Below, one piece after another: positions 48,800 to 59,100 of a stretch of DNA of 64,000 nucleotides. A program made the position numbers and the translations under genes. Origin of the DNA: Paramoeba atlantica. Its lineage: Eukaryota > Discosea. How positions within the stretch are numbered: position 1 is the stretch's first letter; each line of letters opens with the position of its first letter. The stretch is taken from NCBI GenBank assembly GCA_977017575.1, contig CDRNVI010000014.1, positions 372,001 to 436,000 of the forward strand, written 5' to 3'. A model generated the notes under the pieces. That model was given only the letters and a program-made list of their open reading frames with translations, did not search any database and had not been told where the DNA came from.

Positions 48800-50783
48800 T
48801 TTTTTTTTTTTTGTTTTTTTTTTTTTTTTTTTTTTTAATAAGGGGGGAGAAGTATGAATCGCGGCATTGCCTCTATATTTTGACCCAGTAGACGAACCAA
48901 GTAGGTCCATTGGGGGGGGGTATACGAGTTGAAAACAAGCAATCAAATTAGCAATTCTTTTTCTGTCCACAGATGTACCTTTTTTCTCAGCCCAAAACTA
49001 GCAATTTAGTCTCCCCTAAGTATATACTACAAACAAGAAAAACAGTAAAAATTAAAACAAGCAATCCATGCCCAATCCATTCGCGCGTTCCGGACCGGGT
49101 CTTTCGACCTCTCCACGGCCTGACTTGTGAACCCTTCCCTTGTTATATGGGAGGGCGCAGGCGCGGGCCTGTGTCGACAGCGACACGGTCACGAAACAGG
49201 ATGCTGGCCGACGGGGAGGAGATTCACTACCCGTGTACTACCTCACTTGGGGTACCTAGCCCTCGCGGGCTAGGCGTGAGTATAGACTCTGTCGACCCGA
49301 CCAGCATCCGGGCTCACATTAGAGAACCTCACTCATCAGAGCAAGGCTTGAGAATAGGTGGGTAAGACACAGTGGGTAGGGGCTTATGCCCCTACCAAAG
49401 ACCCCGCTGGATCCGCCACGGGGATGCGTGACACCATCATCCGGGCCTGCGAACGCATGAGCGTAACATTCAGCTCCGTCAAGAGTTCATTTCGCGCTTG
49501 GCTCCGTGACAGGAACCCCTTGGACGCATTCGCCCGTTGCGTTCCGATATCCCGGAGTAACGCTAGGGCACTTTCACTCCAGGACCCAAAGGACTCTACA
49601 ACCATTGCTGTGAAGAGATGCCCGGCTTCGTCTGCTTCTTGTCGCTGTCGCGCCTTGGTCTCGGCATAGTGCGCGGCAAAAGACCCTGGGGTCACCCAGC
49701 TAGCATTACGGACTGAGTCCAAATACTTTAATTGCTGGGCGTGGGTGACCGCAAAGTCCAATACCATGCCTTGCGCCAGAGTCCCTTTTGCCAAGGATGC
49801 AGTGGGCAGGAAGACATCCGCAGGCCTCGTGAGAGCTCCTCCGGGGCCTCGGTTTCCGAGACTCATCTCGCGCCGTGGTCCCAATTGGGCCTTGGAACAG
49901 AAAGATGTGAATTGTTGTGCCAGGGAGTTGTGGCGGGCGATGATGCCATGCCCATTTTTACAGAGCAAGGCGTGTTCACCGTTCTTGAGGAGAGGGAGGG
50001 CACAGCCTTCGGCGGGACAAGGCCTATCCTCTGGGAAAACATCCACCCCCAACCACCAACGTGATAGCGTCCGGAACTCCGTGGGGGTGAAAGCCAACCC
50101 TCTTTGCTTTGAGGGTGTCACAAAAACCCAGTTTCCGGCCCCTTTACCTGACTGAGAAACCCAGCGTGCCCTTGTTCGGGCGTCTGCCCTTGCGTAAGCA
50201 GCATAGAACTCCTGTTCAGCGATTGCGTGGCTCAGGTGTTTTTGTCGTGGTACGATGGTTTCTGGTTCTGTGGTGTCGGGTAAAAGGGGGTGGCGGAGGG
50301 AATGGGAAAGTTTTCTTTTCGCTGGGCGTGACTGGGCGTCCCGTGCCTCGTTGTGGTAGTCTGGTGAGCTTGGCTTGAGGATACGTCCAGTATACAGATC
50401 GACCAGGACAGTCCCAACTTTTTGATTTATTTCGCGTGCCGAATCAAGAAACCCTTCAGCTTCGGCTGCATCCCACTTATCCTTGTCGGAGGCAAAAGCC
50501 ACAGAAGAAACGTATGCGGCCGAGTGGTGAAGCAACGATGAGCGAAGGCCGAATCCCCCGTAACGTTTGGGCCGTTGTAGTTGGTCACGGGGGGGAAGAT
50601 CAAGAGGAAAAAGTGCGTGTTCCACAGCGCGCATGAGGTGAAAATCCAGCTGACGACAGAGTTCTCCGAGGCCTTGGGGAGGGGTGGTACGCAGTGCGTA
50701 TACCATTTGGCAGAATCCGGCGCACTGCCTTATAAGGGCGAGGGCCACTTGCGGGTCTTCTATCAGGGAAATGGCTTCCAACG
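48800..50783 (-). mobile_element. LINE-B copy B4, 5'-truncated twin of B3
   Basis: About 1.95 kb that repeat B3 at a constant offset of 4,462 with no difference I could find. Poly(A) of about 36, interrupted once by a C (minus strand), abuts the SL of B3. The 5' truncation point corresponds to about B3 46322. To its right (minus-strand upstream) are CTTTA (50784-50788) and the poly(A) of B5. Confidence 0.9.
49384..50781 (-). pseudogene. B4 C-terminal protein fragment
   Basis: 465 residues identical to the C-terminus of B3, from EAISLIEDPQVALALIRQC to the stop. It contains the CCHC cluster and the whole RLE domain but no RT. The ATG-like start at 50781 is created at the truncation point. No broken codon is visible; the copy is inactive only because the RT is missing. 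It would make a free endonuclease domain if expressed, for which there is no evidence. Confidence 0.85.
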
Positions 50784-50788
50784 TAAAG
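50784..50788 (-). repeat. CTTTA remnant between B5 poly(A) and truncated B4
   Basis: Minus strand: poly(A) of B5, then CTTTA, then B4 starting at CGTTGGAAGCC (one A can belong to either side). CTTTA is how the SL-like leader begins. It is what remains if B4 inserted a few bases inside the B5 poly(A)-SL(B3) junction and duplicated the target there. Confidence 0.65.
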
Positions 50789-51102
50789 TTTTTTTTTTTT
50801 TTTTTTTTTTTTTTTTAGTGACCTTATAGAAGAAAGTAAGAGGTAATAAAACAACAAGCAACAACTCTCCTTTTTTTTTTGCGATTAATAAGGGGGGAGA
50901 AGTATGAAACGCGGCATTGCCCCTATATTACCCAATACATGAACCATGAAGGTCCATTGGGGGGGGGTATATGATTTGTAAACAAGCAATCAAATTAGCA
51001 ATTTCACATGTTGTAGCCCAAAACTAGTAATTCAACCTGCCTTAAGTTATTTATGATTCTGATAACAATAATAATAAAAAAGGAAGCAATCCACGCCCAA
51101 TC

Positions 51103-51340
51103 CATCCGCGCGTTCCGGACCGGGTCTTTCGACCTCACCACGGCCTGACTTGTGGACCCTTCCCTTGTTATATGGGAGGGCGCAGGCGCGGGCCTGTGTC
51201 GACAGCGACACGGTCGCGAAACAGGAAGCTGGTCGACGGGGAGGAGATTCACTACCCGTGTACTACCTCACTTGGGGTACCTAGCCCTCGGCGAGCTAGG
51301 CGTGAGCATAGACTCTGTCGACTCGACCAGCTTCCAGATC
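51103..51340 (-). promoter_or_regulatory. Folded 3' UTR core of B5
   Basis: The long-range stem reads GGAAGCTGG (51224-51232) with CCAGCTTCC (51327-51335), where B3 has GGATGCTGG/CCAGCATCC: a full compensatory change. The loop-side stem is altered (CTAGC/GCTAG with CTCG/CGAG) but still pairs. Stem GTGTCG/CGACAC is as in B3. Confidence 0.75.
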
Positions 51341-51433
51341 AGTTGTTTCCGAGGGCGCTAACGTGGGCCTGTGCCGACAACGGTGTGGTTAGGAAACGAT
51401 TATCCCACGAGGGCTACTTACTCCGTTACCAAG

Positions 51434-54400
51434 CTATTGCTCGATCAGCGGAGTGGGAAGGTCGTCTACCGGCATTCTTGATATCATCATACGTGCCTGG
51501 CGACGCATCAGCGTTATGTTCAAGTCTGTGACGAGCTGTAGCGTAGCTGCTCCGTCACTGAGAATGCCGTTGGACGCTTTGGCCCGACGTTCTCCTACTT
51601 TCCGAAGTACTGCTAAGGCACTAGAGCTCCAAGAGCCGTAGCTCTCTACGACCATTGCTGTGAAGTCGCTTCCCGCCGACTCAGATTCACGGCGCTGTCG
51701 AGCTTTCTGGTCGGAGGCGTAGTGCTCAGCGAAAGACCCCGCGGCCACCCAGCTAGCATTTCGGACTGTGTCCGTGTATTTTGATTGCTGGGCGTGAGTG
51801 ACCGCGAAGTCAAGCACTATAGGTTTTCCGAGGAAGAGGCTCGGCATGAAGACGTCCCCCGGTCTGGTCAAGGCGCCCCCTGGGCCCCTATTCCCGAGGC
51901 TTTTCTCGCGCTGGGGTGCTAGGTGGGCCTGGCTGCAGGTGGCAGCAAACTGATCGACTAACGAGTGGTGTCGCCGGATGATACCTTCCCCATGCTTACA
52001 CGTGAGAGCATGGTCTCCGTGTATGTCAAGGGGGAGCGTGCAGTTCTCCCTGGGGCATTTTGATTCTTCCCCGTAGACTGGTACCCCCAACCACCAGCGG
52101 GACGAGGTACGGAATTCTGTTGGGGTGAAGGCGTGACCAGTGTCTTTGGATGGCGTTACGAAAGCCCAGCTATTGGCCCCTTTCCCGCTCTGGGAGACCC
52201 AACGTGCGCGAGTCCTGGCGTCAGCCTTTTCATAAGCTCGCGAAAATTCCGTAGCTGAAATCGCGTGGCTTATGTCCCTTTGGCGGGGGATACCCTTTTT
52301 CGCCCAGTCCGGCAGCTTCGCGTCAAAGCAATCCTCCGTTGCATACAATGGGCATGACGTAGGGGGGAGATCATCGGGTGACAAGGGGGGGCGATCGTGT
52401 GGAAGGGAAGGGGGATTCGCAGATGAAGTAGGATCATGGGTATCCGGCTGGCGTGGGCGCTTTGCGGGGCGATGCCTCGGAGGAAATTCTTCGCATTTGT
52501 GGTGCGGGATAGTGCACACACGGCCACTTGAGTTGAGAAGCTTGGTGCCAACCTTCGCGTTTATGTCGTCAATAGATGATAGAAAGCCTTCTACTTCGGA
52601 TGGATCCCAAGAGTCCATGTCTGCTGCAAAAGCAACCGAGGAAACGTAGGCTGAGGTTGCGTGAAAGGATGCTGACCGTAACCCGAATCCTCCGTGTTTT
52701 TTCAGGCGCTGAATTTGGGACCGTGCAGAGGGAGGCAAGGGGCATAAACATGACTCTACCGCGTGCATGAGAAAATCATCCAGACGCTCGCATAAAAGTG
52801 TAAGTGATTGTGGTGGGGTCGTGCGGAGAGCGTGGACCATTTTGCAGAACCCGGCGCATTGCCGAATAAGCGCCATTGAAACCTGTGGGTCTTTGATTCT
52901 AGTTATAGCTTCTAACGCCGTTTCTGCTGGTTCAATGGCGTGCGTTGTCAGGTATTCGGAGCAATACTCTGGGGATCCAATCGGACTTCCTAGAACGCTA
53001 AAGTCGCCACGTACGTTGATTTTGGTGTCCGGTATGTCGGGAAACAAATTTGTCACGTTAGCCGAGGCAGGGGAGGTAATGATTTCACACTTCGACATGT
53101 TCAAGTGCAAGCCCCAGCGAGGGCCTACCCTGGCGATCGTGTCCAGTGCATTTCTGGTGTCTTGGGCCTTGCCTATGAGAACCCCGTCGTCAAGGTACCA
53201 TAATTGTAGGTCCAAGTCGGCTTGGTGATTGATTTCGTTTGCTAATTCCAGGGCGACCAGGGAGAAGAAAAGAGGTCCGAGGGGGTCCCCTTGTTGGACA
53301 CCTTCGTCCGATAGGAGCGTGTGGGTTCGGTAAGTCAATGCACTAGTGGTGGTATAGCACCAGCTTGCCCATGGGAATAATTCTGGGAAGTGCTCGCTTA
53401 CAAGCTTCAGGAAGGCGGTTCTGCTAACGTTGTTAAAGGCGTTTCTGAGGTCTACTTTGCAAAGAACAAAGTCAGGGTTATCAGTGTGGATGGCCATGGC
53501 TTGTCGACAAGTGTGGATTATGCGTTCAGCTCCGACTGGTGTCGCCACTCCGAACTGTAGCCCTGCGAATATGCCGCTTGCCTTGGCTTTAACTACGTTG
53601 CACGCAGTTTTGCTGACCAATCGACGAATAGTTTCCCCCGCAGCTATGGGTCGGACGTCGTTTTCGCCCTTTTCTAAGGCGCAAAGTCTGGCTCCGGCGA
53701 AATACGGTTGAACCTCTAGAGGGGCTTTACCGGCTAGAAGGTGATTTACGAGGTTTGTAATAGCTTTGAGAGGTTTCGTAGTGTTGTCTACCTGCGCTAG
53801 GAGTGCCACTTGTAGGTGTTCTGGGCGTAGGCCCATGGTTCCGGCGGAGGAGCCTCGGTGAAAGCTTTTGATGGTTTTCGCGACTGTCGCTTCATCTACC
53901 TGTAAGGGCGCTGTTGGTGGGGGGGTGTAATCGATGGCGTCGCTGTCTGAAAGGCGGCACGGGTGTTTGTTCTGAAGCTTGATATACGTTTCTTCGTCGT
54001 CAGGAGCCATTGGGTCAGCCGTGAGTGCTGCCATTCCTCTTGAGTACTCGCCTTGTCGAACCAGCAATTCTGACCGGATGGCAGCTTTTTCCTCCTCATC
54101 GTGAACTATGTTAGGGGTTGCGGATTGCTTTTTGAGGGCGTTGTTTACTGTATCATTCCACAAGGGTACGTAATCTTGCGCCAGCCATCGGTTCATGCAC
54201 TTTTCGACGAATGATGCGTATGTTGTGTGATTCTTGCGTCCTCCTCGGTGCGGAGCTGGTAGGAGACACTTCGGGAGCATAGCGAATAACGTCCACGCGG
54301 CGGGGGAGTTTTCCTTGACTGCGTTTTCGGCCGTTTTTGTTAAGATTTCTCCCCAAAGATGACGGCATCGGGCGGGGACGTCTTTGCAAGTGCTCAATTG

Positions 54401-55306
54401 TGTCTGAGAAATAGAGGCCAACGAGGGAAGCTCGGGTTGATGCATCTGAGTTGTGGGGGGGTGGCTTTCGTCGCTTGGGTGTGACATGTGTGATGGGCTT
54501 TGAGGGGTTGTCATCTTTCCCTTGCAGGACTGTGGGTGTGTTTCCCTTTTATTGACATCGTAAGAGCGCCCGCATGCAGCACACAGGAATCTACCTTCTG
54601 TAGCCCACCAGGCGGCAGGGATGCTGCTACCGTGGCGACAGGCGACGTGGTTATAAAACGCTTGCCACGATACCCCGTGCGCCGGGCTCCGCCAAGTGCA
54701 TCCCATCGCCGGGCATTCTCGGAATTCTTCTCTGTTTTGTGTAACTTCGGTGGCTGAGTCCTTGGCCTCAGCTAGGAGAGGTGAGGGAGGGTTTTTCTCT
54801 GTCGCCGGTATTCGTTTAGAATGCCTCGTGTCTGTCTTCGTGGGTCCTTTCGAGGGAGAAACGTTGTGTAGCAGACGGGGAGAGACGTCCTGTACTACGG
54901 CATTAAGCTTCAGTGTTTTGTCGGGGGTCCGAGATGCAGGTGCGTTCTCATGAGTTGTGCTCTGCCGTCTTACCCCACAGTGTTGCATTTCCTCGTTTTC
55001 TGCCTCAGTATGGCCCGTGTCTGGAGTTTCCCTCTCCTGTGCAATTTGGCGTGCGTGATCCATCCATTCCGCGGGAATATCCATGGGGATCGGCGTGGTA
55101 TAAAGTTGCTCGTTGTATGTACTTGCAGTGGAGATCAAGTGTTTGTTCCCCTCAAACTGGTCCCAACTGCCGAGTCGGTGGGAACGCTCTTCATCGGTGA
55201 AAGTGCCTTCGCTGAGCTTACCTTCGTTTGTGTTAGTCAATATGTGGGGTGAAGGTGGATTTTTGTCTAGGCTTGCGCGAGATCGAAGACTTTGATCGCT
55301 TTTCAT
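51434..55306 (-). CDS. B5 protein: zinc fingers, RT, restriction-like endonuclease (1,290 aa)
   Basis: ATG 55306 starts MKSDQSLRSR; the frame is open further upstream into the SL, probably by chance. Zinc fingers ECPAMGC...HVACRH and CAACGRSYDVNK lie near residues 215-285. RT: SSAGTMGLRPEHL, VRPIAAGETIRRLVSK, motif A CKVDLRNAFNNVSR, motif B EGVQQGDPLGPLFF, motif C LWYLDDGVLIG. The segment before the RLE is expanded by a Pro/Ser/Asp-rich stretch (SSANPPSLPHDRPPLSPDDL). CCHC CPRENCTLPLDIHGDHALTC and RLE core RPGDVFMP with LDFAVTHAQQ follow; RPAD of other copies reads RPGD, keeping the aspartate. No defect is visible. It is the most diverged of the full-length LINE-B proteins. Confidence 0.9.
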   Translation of the reverse strand: MKSDQSLRSRASLDKNPPSPHILTNTNEGKLSEGTFTDEERSHRLGSWDQFEGNKHLISTASTYNEQLYTTPIPMDIPAEWMDHARQIAQERETPDTGHTEAENEEMQHCGVRRQSTTHENAPASRTPDKTLKLNAVVQDVSPRLLHNVSPSKGPTKTDTRHSKRIPATEKNPPSPLLAEAKDSATEVTQNREEFRECPAMGCTWRSPAHGVSWQAFYNHVACRHGSSIPAAWWATEGRFLCAACGRSYDVNKRETHPQSCKGKMTTPQSPSHMSHPSDESHPPTTQMHQPELPSLASISQTQLSTCKDVPARCRHLWGEILTKTAENAVKENSPAAWTLFAMLPKCLLPAPHRGGRKNHTTYASFVEKCMNRWLAQDYVPLWNDTVNNALKKQSATPNIVHDEEEKAAIRSELLVRQGEYSRGMAALTADPMAPDDEETYIKLQNKHPCRLSDSDAIDYTPPPTAPLQVDEATVAKTIKSFHRGSSAGTMGLRPEHLQVALLAQVDNTTKPLKAITNLVNHLLAGKAPLEVQPYFAGARLCALEKGENDVRPIAAGETIRRLVSKTACNVVKAKASGIFAGLQFGVATPVGAERIIHTCRQAMAIHTDNPDFVLCKVDLRNAFNNVSRTAFLKLVSEHFPELFPWASWCYTTTSALTYRTHTLLSDEGVQQGDPLGPLFFSLVALELANEINHQADLDLQLWYLDDGVLIGKAQDTRNALDTIARVGPRWGLHLNMSKCEIITSPASANVTNLFPDIPDTKINVRGDFSVLGSPIGSPEYCSEYLTTHAIEPAETALEAITRIKDPQVSMALIRQCAGFCKMVHALRTTPPQSLTLLCERLDDFLMHAVESCLCPLPPSARSQIQRLKKHGGFGLRSASFHATSAYVSSVAFAADMDSWDPSEVEGFLSSIDDINAKVGTKLLNSSGRVCTIPHHKCEEFPPRHRPAKRPRQPDTHDPTSSANPPSLPHDRPPLSPDDLPPTSCPLYATEDCFDAKLPDWAKKGIPRQRDISHAISATEFSRAYEKADARTRARWVSQSGKGANSWAFVTPSKDTGHAFTPTEFRTSSRWWLGVPVYGEESKCPRENCTLPLDIHGDHALTCKHGEGIIRRHHSLVDQFAATCSQAHLAPQREKSLGNRGPGGALTRPGDVFMPSLFLGKPIVLDFAVTHAQQSKYTDTVRNASWVAAGSFAEHYASDQKARQRRESESAGSDFTAMVVESYGSWSSSALAVLRKVGERRAKASNGILSDGAATLQLVTDLNITLMRRQARMMISRMPVDDLPTPLIEQ

Positions 55307-55357
55307 GGGGAAGGACGCTAATCCCCGGGGAGTAACTAAAGAAAGGAAAAAAAGGTT

Positions 55358-55393
55358 CAACAAGGTACAGAAACTGTATCTTTATCGTTAAAG
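55358..55393 (-). other. SL-like leader of B5
   Basis: Identical 36 nt. The following sequence is AACCTTTTTTTCCTTTC then TTTAG, again pyrimidine-rich and ending in AG, but without the AGGTAC partner present in B2, B3 and B7. Minus-strand upstream is an A run ending AAAGA, the tail of B6. Confidence 0.8.
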
Positions 55394-55675
55394 TCTTTTT
55401 TTTTTTTTTTTTTTTTTACATTTTATATAGCAATTTCATATTTTGGAGCCCAAAACTAGCAATTCGACCTCCCGTAAGTATAAGAACAATAAAAACAATA
55501 ACAATAAAAACAAGCAATCTATGCCCAATCCATTCGCGCGTTCCGGACCGGGTCTTTCGACCTCTCCACGGCCTGACTTGTGAACCCTTCCCTTGTTATA
55601 CAGGAGGGCGCAGGCGCGGGCCTGTGTCGACAGCGACACGGTCGCGAAACAGGATGCTAGCCGACGGGGAGGAGA
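55394..55675 (-). mobile_element. LINE-B copy B6, 282-bp 3' UTR fragment
   Basis: Contains poly(A), the middle of the 3' UTR and the upstream half of the folded core; it is cut within GACGGGGAGGAGA. It lacks the terminal 100 nt seen in B1, B3 and B5: its poly(A) follows AGCAATTTCATATTTTG-proximal sequence directly, like B7. The truncated 5' end abuts the poly(A) of B7. Confidence 0.85.
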
Positions 55676-56131
55676 TTTTTTTTTTTTTTTTTTTTTTTTG
55701 TTATGTGTGTGTAGAATTTTTTTTTTTTTTTACAAGCAATCAAATTAGCAATTTCATATTTTGGAGCCCAAAACTAGTAATTCGATCTCCCGTAAGTATA
55801 AGAACAATAAAAACAATAACAATAAAAACAAGCAATCTATGCCCAATCCATTCGCGCGTTCCGGACCGGGTCTTTCGACCTCTCCACGGCCTGACTTGTG
55901 AACCCTTCCCTTGTTATATGGGAGGGCGCAGGCGCGGGCCTGTGTCGACAGCGACACGGTCGCGAAACAGGATGCTAGCCGACGGGGAGGAGATTCACTG
56001 CCCGTGTACTACCTCACTTGGGGTACCTAGCCCTCGCGGGCTAGGCGTGAGTATAGACTCTGTCGACCCGGCCAGCACCCGTCTTGGATATTATGGCGTC
56101 TTCGTGCTGAAACTGGACTGTCAGTAGAGGC

Positions 56132-59100
56132 TTAAGCCTCTACCAAAGGATCCGCTGGGTCCTCTACGCGGATGCGCGAAACCATCATCCTGGCTTGAGA
56201 ACGCATTAGCGTCACGTTCAGATCCGTTAGGAGATCGTTTCGCGCTTGGTCTCGTGAAAGGAGCCCTTTGGATGCATTCGCCCGTTGAGTTCCGATGTCC
56301 CGGAGTAACGCTAGCGCACTCTCGCTCCAGGAACCAAAGGATTCCACCACCATCGCTGTGAAGAGGTGTCCTGCTTTTTCTGCTTCTTGTCGCTGTCGCG
56401 CCTTGGTCTCCGCGAAGTGCTCGGCAAAAGACCCCGGGGTCACCCAGCTAGCATTGTGGACTGAGTCCAAATACTTTGTTTGCTGTGCGTGAGTGACCGC
56501 AAAATCTAGGACCATGCCTTGCGCTAAAGATCCTTTGGCGATGGAGGCAGTTGGCAGAAATACGTCCGCTGGTCTCGTGAGAGCCCCCCCAGGACCCCGA
56601 TTTCCCAAACTCTTCTCTCTCTGTGGCGCCAGGAAGGCTCTGCTGCAGAACGATGTAAATTGTTGGGCCAGAGCGTTGTGCCGTGAGATGATACCATGGC
56701 CGTTCTTGCAGAGCAAAGCGTGCTCTCCATTCTTGAGCAAGGGAAGGGTGCACCCGTCAGCTGGGCAAGGCCGATCTTCGGGGAAGACGTCCATGCCTAG
56801 CCACCAGCGTGTTAGGGTACGAAACTCCGTGTGGGTGAAAGCGTAGCCTCTGGTCTTGGAGGGAGTTGCGAAAGCCCAGTTTCCGGCCCCTTTTCCGGAC
56901 TGCGAGATCCATCGCGCCCGCGTTCTTGCGTCTGCCTTTGAATATGCCGTTTGAAATTCCCTATCCGAGATAGCTTGGCTGAGATGTTTTTGCCTCGGGA
57001 TGATCTTTTCCTGATCCGTCGAGACCGGGAGAAGGGAGTGATTGAGGGATAGTGCGAGTTTTCTTTTCGCTGGGCGGGAAAGGATGCTCCGATTTGCATG
57101 ATATTCACCAGGCACGCTAGGTTTGGTAATGCGTCCAGTGTATGGATCAACCAGATCAGTCCCAACTTTGTCATTTATGTCATGTGCTGAGCTGGAAAAT
57201 CCCTCAGCTTCTGTGGGGTCCCAGTTGTCCAAGCTAGCGGCGTGCGCGACGGAAGAAACGTAGGCTGCTGACTGGTGGAGAATTGATGAGCGAAGTCCGA
57301 ACCCGCCGTGGCGTTTTGGTCGTTGTATTTGGTCGCGAGCGGCGACGCCTAAGGGAGAAATTGCGTGCTCCACGGCCTGGACTAGATGAGAGTCAAGTTT
57401 TTGGCATAATTCTCCAAGGGCTTGGGGAGGAGTGGTACGCAGTGCGTACACCATCTGACAAAACCCCGAACATTGCCGTATTAGTGCGAGAGCTATTTGG
57501 GGATCTTCTAACACAGCAGTAGCTTCTAATGTTTCGCGGGCTGGTTCAATCGCGTGTGTCATGAGAAACTCCGCACAGTGTTCCGCAGAGCCTATTGGGC
57601 TTCCAAGAATGTCGAAGTTCCCGTCGTACCGTATTTTATCACTGGGGATGTCAGGAAAGAAAACGGATGTATGAGCTGATGCTGGGGGGGTAATGATCTC
57701 GCACTTGGAGAGATTCAGGAAGAGTCCCCACTTCGGTCCTATCTCGTCGAGGACGTCTAGGGCTTTACGGACTTCTTTGGGATCACCTACAAGCACACCG
57801 TCATCTAAATACCATAATTGTGTTCGTAGGTTAGAATTTGATGCAATTTCTTCTGTTACCTCTGCTAACACCAAAGAGAAGAGGAGTGGGCCCAGAGGGT
57901 CTCCTTGTTGCACTCCTTCTGCCGAGGGGATAAAATCATCGCCGAATGTGAGACAGCTATGATTGGCATAACACCATTCTACCCATGGGGATAGTTCAGG
58001 GAAATGCTTTCGTGTGAGGAAGATGAAGACGGGTCGGCTCACGTTATTAAAGGCGTTCCGAAGATCCACCTTACAGAACGTTATGTTCTCATTTTCTTCA
58101 TTATTTCTCATTAGACGGCGACAAAGGTGTATCACCCTTTCCGCCCCAGCAGACGCTGCGACTCCGTATTGACGACGTCCAAAGAAGGATCCTGCTTTTT
58201 CTTTTATCGAAAGGCATACTGCCTTGCTCACCAGGCGTCTAAGGGTTTCCCCGGCAGCGATAGGCCGCACGTCATCTTCCCCTTTTTCGAGTGCGCATAG
58301 CCGTGCCCCTGCAAAAAAAGGTTGCACTTCGTCTGGGGCTTTGCCAGCTAGAAGATGGTTTACGAAGGAAGTGAGCGTCGTAAGAGGATTCATATTCTGG
58401 TCGACGTGCTCTTGAAGCGCTGTTTGGAGGTGTTCAGGCCGGAGCCCCATAGTCCCAGCAGAGGATCCGCGATGGAAGGTATCTACTGCTTTTCTTACCT
58501 CGGATTCGTCCAGTTTTAAAGCTTCTTCTTCCAGGGGAGGTAGGGGGCACGAGATGGGATTACCATGGGGGCTGGGGTGTTTTTCCTGCAGCTTTAGCAG
58601 GGTTTCCTCGCTGTATGGTGCGAGTGGAGCTGCAGTAAGGGCAGCCATGCCTCGGGAAAATTCTCCTTGGCGAACCAGAATTTCAGCCCGTATTGCAGCC
58701 TTGTCTTCTTCACCCTCAATCTCATTATTCGGCACTTTTGAGCGCTTCCTGTCATGCTCCGAATTTGCTTGGGCCCATAGGGTGGTATATTGGCCTTGTA
58801 TCCAAAGTTCCATTCGCTTTGAGATGTAGGAGGTATAGGACTTGTGAGCTTTACGGCCTCCTCGGTACGGGGCTGGTAGGACGCATTTCGGAAGCAAGGC
58901 AAGAAGGGTCCAGGCTCTCAGTGAGTTTTCGTTTACCGCGGTGGAGAGGGCTGCGGTAAAAATTCTGGTCCACAGATATCGACATCGGTGTGGGACATCC
59001 TTGCACGTGCTTATTTGAGTCGTGCAAACTTCCTCTAGGGACGGTAGACTATGCGTACCTTGCATATCGTACATGGCTTCTCCGGACTCTGACAGCTGTG

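Larger units (their letters stand above)
50789..55393 (-). mobile_element. LINE-B copy B5, full length, apparently intact
   Basis: Poly(A) 50789-50816, then a 56-bp extension (to about 50872), a second A10 run, the usual 3' UTR end, folded core, an open 3.9-kb frame and the SL-like leader (55358-55393). The 56-bp extension beyond the first A run is shared only with B9 and looks like transduced flanking DNA. Its SL abuts the poly(A) of B6. Confidence 0.9.
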
